Assembly (NCBI GenBank): GCA_021325095.1
Contig: JAJPHV010000076.1
Location: 62,001-126,000, forward strand
Source: Chloroflexota bacterium
GTDB lineage: Bacteria > Chloroflexota > Anaerolineae > Aggregatilineales > UBA2796
Length of the DNA stretch: 64,000 bases
Reading direction: 5' to 3'
Shown here: positions 61,756 to 64,000 of the stretch, piece after piece
Layout: each line of letters begins with the position of its first letter
Numbering within the stretch: position 1 is the first letter of the stretch
The notes under the pieces: generated by a model
Databases searched by the model: none
Told to the model about the DNA's origin: nothing
What the model saw: the letters and a program-made list of their open reading frames with translations, nothing else
Made by a program: the position numbers and the translations under genes

Positions 61756-62775
61756 ATGGCTAAAGCGCTGGTAACGGGAGGAACAGGCTTCCTCGGCTCT
61801 CACATCGTGCGCACATTGATCGAGGCGGGGCATACCGTGCGCGTCCTGCGCCGCGCCAGGTCGTCGCTGACGCTGCTGGAAGGCTTGCCCATCGAACATG
61901 CCATCGGGGATGTGATGAATGTGCCTTCGCTGGAAGGGGCCTTGCAAGGCTGTGAATGGGTCTTCCACGCGGCAGCAGTAGCCGATTACTGGCGAGCGAA
62001 CCCCATCAAGATGTATCTGGTCAACGTCAACGGGACGGTCAACGTGCTGAACGCCGCACGACGGGCCGGGGTGCGCCGCGTGATTTTCACCAGCAGCGGC
62101 GCCGCAGTCGGAATGCGCAGCGATGGCCGACCTGCCGATGAGCGTGACGTATTTAACCTGCCTCCGGGGCGGTTCCCTTACGGCCATAGCAAATTCTTGG
62201 CCGAGGCCGAAGTCCGGCGTGCCGTCGAAACGGGGCAGGATGTCGTCACACTCAACCCGGCGGTTGTCCTCGGCCCCGGCGATGTGAATCTGATCTCCGG
62301 CAGCGGCATCGTGGAGATGGCGCGCGGTAACATCTTTATCTACCCGACAGGCGGTGTGACGGTGATCGACGTGCGCGACGTGGCGGCGGCGCACCTGGCG
62401 GCGGCGGAGCATGGCCGTACCGGTGAGCGCTATTTGCTCGGCACGCTGGACATCAGTTACCACGCCCTGATGAAGTTGATGGCAGACGTAGTGGGCGTTC
62501 CGGCTCCGTTCCTGCCCGTGCCCGGCGCTGTCACGCCCATCCTGGCGGCACTGGCCGGGCTGGCACGGCGGGCCGGGCTGGCGCTGCCACTGGACGCCGA
62601 CCAGATCAGGTTAAGCGGGCGCAACATTTATTTCGACTGCCACAAGGCATGGCGCGAACTGGGCGAGCCGGCTATCGACCTCCGCCAGACGTTGGCAGAT
62701 ACGTATGACTGGTACGTCCAGCGCGGGATGATCAAAAACAGGGATGATGTGCCTGGTCGCGCACGCCCAAACTGA
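61756..62775 (+). CDS. NAD-dependent epimerase (HpnA/dihydroflavonol-reductase-like)
   Basis: 339 aa extended SDR. NAD site TGGTGFLGSHI at 7-17; catalytic Tyr and Lys in FPYGHSKFLAE; FTSSGAAVG contains the Ser. The pattern LNPAVVLGPGDVN and DVRDVAAAHLAAAEHG matches hopanoid-associated sugar epimerases (HpnA) and dihydroflavonol-4-reductase-like proteins. No hopanoid genes are present in the window, so the pathway is uncertain. ATG 61756 has AAAGG six bases upstream. Confidence 0.85.
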   Translation: MAKALVTGGTGFLGSHIVRTLIEAGHTVRVLRRARSSLTLLEGLPIEHAIGDVMNVPSLEGALQGCEWVFHAAAVADYWRANPIKMYLVNVNGTVNVLNAARRAGVRRVIFTSSGAAVGMRSDGRPADERDVFNLPPGRFPYGHSKFLAEAEVRRAVETGQDVVTLNPAVVLGPGDVNLISGSGIVEMARGNIFIYPTGGVTVIDVRDVAAAHLAAAEHGRTGERYLLGTLDISYHALMKLMADVVGVPAPFLPVPGAVTPILAALAGLARRAGLALPLDADQIRLSGRNIYFDCHKAWRELGEPAIDLRQTLADTYDWYVQRGMIKNRDDVPGRARPN

Positions 62776-62786
62776 GCATCCAACGA

Positions 62787-63578
62787 TCAGGCGCGTTCCA
62801 GCCCGAACAGCCGCTCGGCGTTTTGCGTCGTAGCGGCAGCCAGCGCTTCGTTGGAGACGTTGTGCAGCGCCGCCAGCCGCTCGGCGACGTAAGCAACATA
62901 AGCTGGTTCGTTGCGCTTGCCGCGATGCGGGTGCGGGGTCAGGAAAGGGCCGTCGGTTTCCACCAGCAGGCGATCCAGCGGCGCTGCGGCGGCCACCGAC
63001 CTGAGAGCGTCGGCGTTCTTGTACGTGATCGGCCCGGTGAAGCCCAGGTAAAAGCCGAGCGCCAGTGCTTGCTCGGCGGCGGCGCGCGGTGCAGAGAACG
63101 AATGCAGCACGCCGGGGCGCTCGCGCAAACTGTCCGGCAGCGTCGGAACCCATGCGGCCAATACGGCCAGCACGTCGTCGCTGGCCTCCCGGTTGTGGAT
63201 GATCACGGGGAGTTCCAGGCGAGCCGCCAGTTCCAACTGCTGCTCGAAGGCAAGTCGCTGCTGCGCTCTGGGACTCCAGTCGCGGTAGTAGTCCAGCCCG
63301 ATCTCCCCGATGGCTACGACATGGGTGTGCTGGGCCTGCTGTGCGATCCCGTCCAGATCAGCGGGCGTAAATTCGGCAGTGCTGTTGGGATGGATGCCCA
63401 CCGCGACGAAAATGCCGGGGTAAACGTCGGCCAGGGCCAGCGCCGCCGCGCCCGACGCTGCATCGGTGGCCGGGTTGACGATCCGCGTGACACCTTGCGC
63501 CGCCGCCCGCGCGATCACGTCTGCCCGATCTGTGTCGTAAGCGTCAAAATCGAGATGGCAGTGGGTATCGATCAGCAC
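62787..63578 (-). CDS. TatD family metal-dependent DNase
   Basis: 263 aa TIM-barrel hydrolase implicated in DNA repair and turnover. Metal ligands: His and His in IDTHCHLDFDAY, Glu in AIGEIGLDYYRD, His in PVIIHNREASDD, His in VLHSFSAP, and Asp in LLVETDGPFLTPHPHRGK. Complete and of typical length. It starts 19 bases after the gmd stop, suggesting one transcript. Confidence 0.93.
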   Translation of the reverse strand: MLIDTHCHLDFDAYDTDRADVIARAAAQGVTRIVNPATDAASGAAALALADVYPGIFVAVGIHPNSTAEFTPADLDGIAQQAQHTHVVAIGEIGLDYYRDWSPRAQQRLAFEQQLELAARLELPVIIHNREASDDVLAVLAAWVPTLPDSLRERPGVLHSFSAPRAAAEQALALGFYLGFTGPITYKNADALRSVAAAAPLDRLLVETDGPFLTPHPHRGKRNEPAYVAYVAERLAALHNVSNEALAAATTQNAERLFGLERA

Positions 63579-63597
63579 TGTCAGGCTGCCCGGCGCA

Positions 63598-63999
<402 letters not shown>

Positions 64000-64000
64000 T

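Overview
The window looks like chromosome from a GC-rich member of the Chloroflexota, probably Anaerolineae-like. The evidence is the protein content, not an rRNA: surface proteins with TPT-type Thr/Pro linkers, DUF4397-type sequence, many multi-pass GT-C sugar transferases and YfhO-like proteins, a K+-independent-type H+-pyrophosphatase, DUF1385 beside prfA, and a TopA with repeated C-terminal modules. No rRNA, tRNA, CRISPR array, prophage or replication origin was seen. The lineage is an inference.

Layout. 1-8 kb: an LLM-class oxidoreductase (cut at the window edge), two exported proteins, recJ, a sugar-nucleotide epimerase, DUF1385 and prfA. 8-16 kb: two GT-C membrane proteins flanking an SdpI-like protein and topA. 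15.5-20 kb: a peptide-type ABC importer (binding protein and two permeases, no ATPase) behind a long, structured-looking leader, then a c-type cytochrome. 20.6-26 kb: a small hydrophilic protein, hppA with its own promoter and terminator, a response regulator, DUF5519, pterin carbinolamine dehydratase and a lytic transglycosylase. 26-35 kb: four more GT-C/YfhO proteins surrounding an MntA-HepT type VII toxin-antitoxin pair. 35-42 kb: priA, a MEMO-family gene and a Zn/Mn-type ABC importer. 41.6-42.7 kb: gene debris (a short STAS-like ORF and an IS1-type transposase remnant). 42.7-54 kb: clpB, a tandem binding protein, Uma2, nadD, obgE and a four-gene amino-sugar cassette linked by 4-base overlaps. 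54-61.4 kb: nuoJKLMN with a consensus-like promoter and a strong terminator. 61.7-64 kb: an HpnA-like epimerase, TatD and the 3' part of gmd.

How the genes work together. The nuo block encodes the proton-pumping membrane arm of complex I; the H+-PPase and the c-type cytochrome add to the energy-conserving membrane machinery. The GT-C proteins, the epimerases, the DegT/SDR/acyltransferase/GT2 cassette and gmd point to heavy investment in cell-surface glycans. recJ, topA, priA, TatD, prfA, clpB and obgE are housekeeping.

The most unusual points are: a NuoJ carrying about 240 extra residues of DUF4397-like sequence in the extracytoplasmic TM4-TM5 loop; a possible structured RNA leader in front of the peptide-binding protein; a family of at least eleven palindromic intergenic repeats with TGACCTCACCCC-type ends; a nested inverted repeat in front of mntA-hepT; and a dehydratase-type SDR whose YxxxK lysine is asparagine. 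Promoters, hairpins and RNA structures were read by eye and were not computed.
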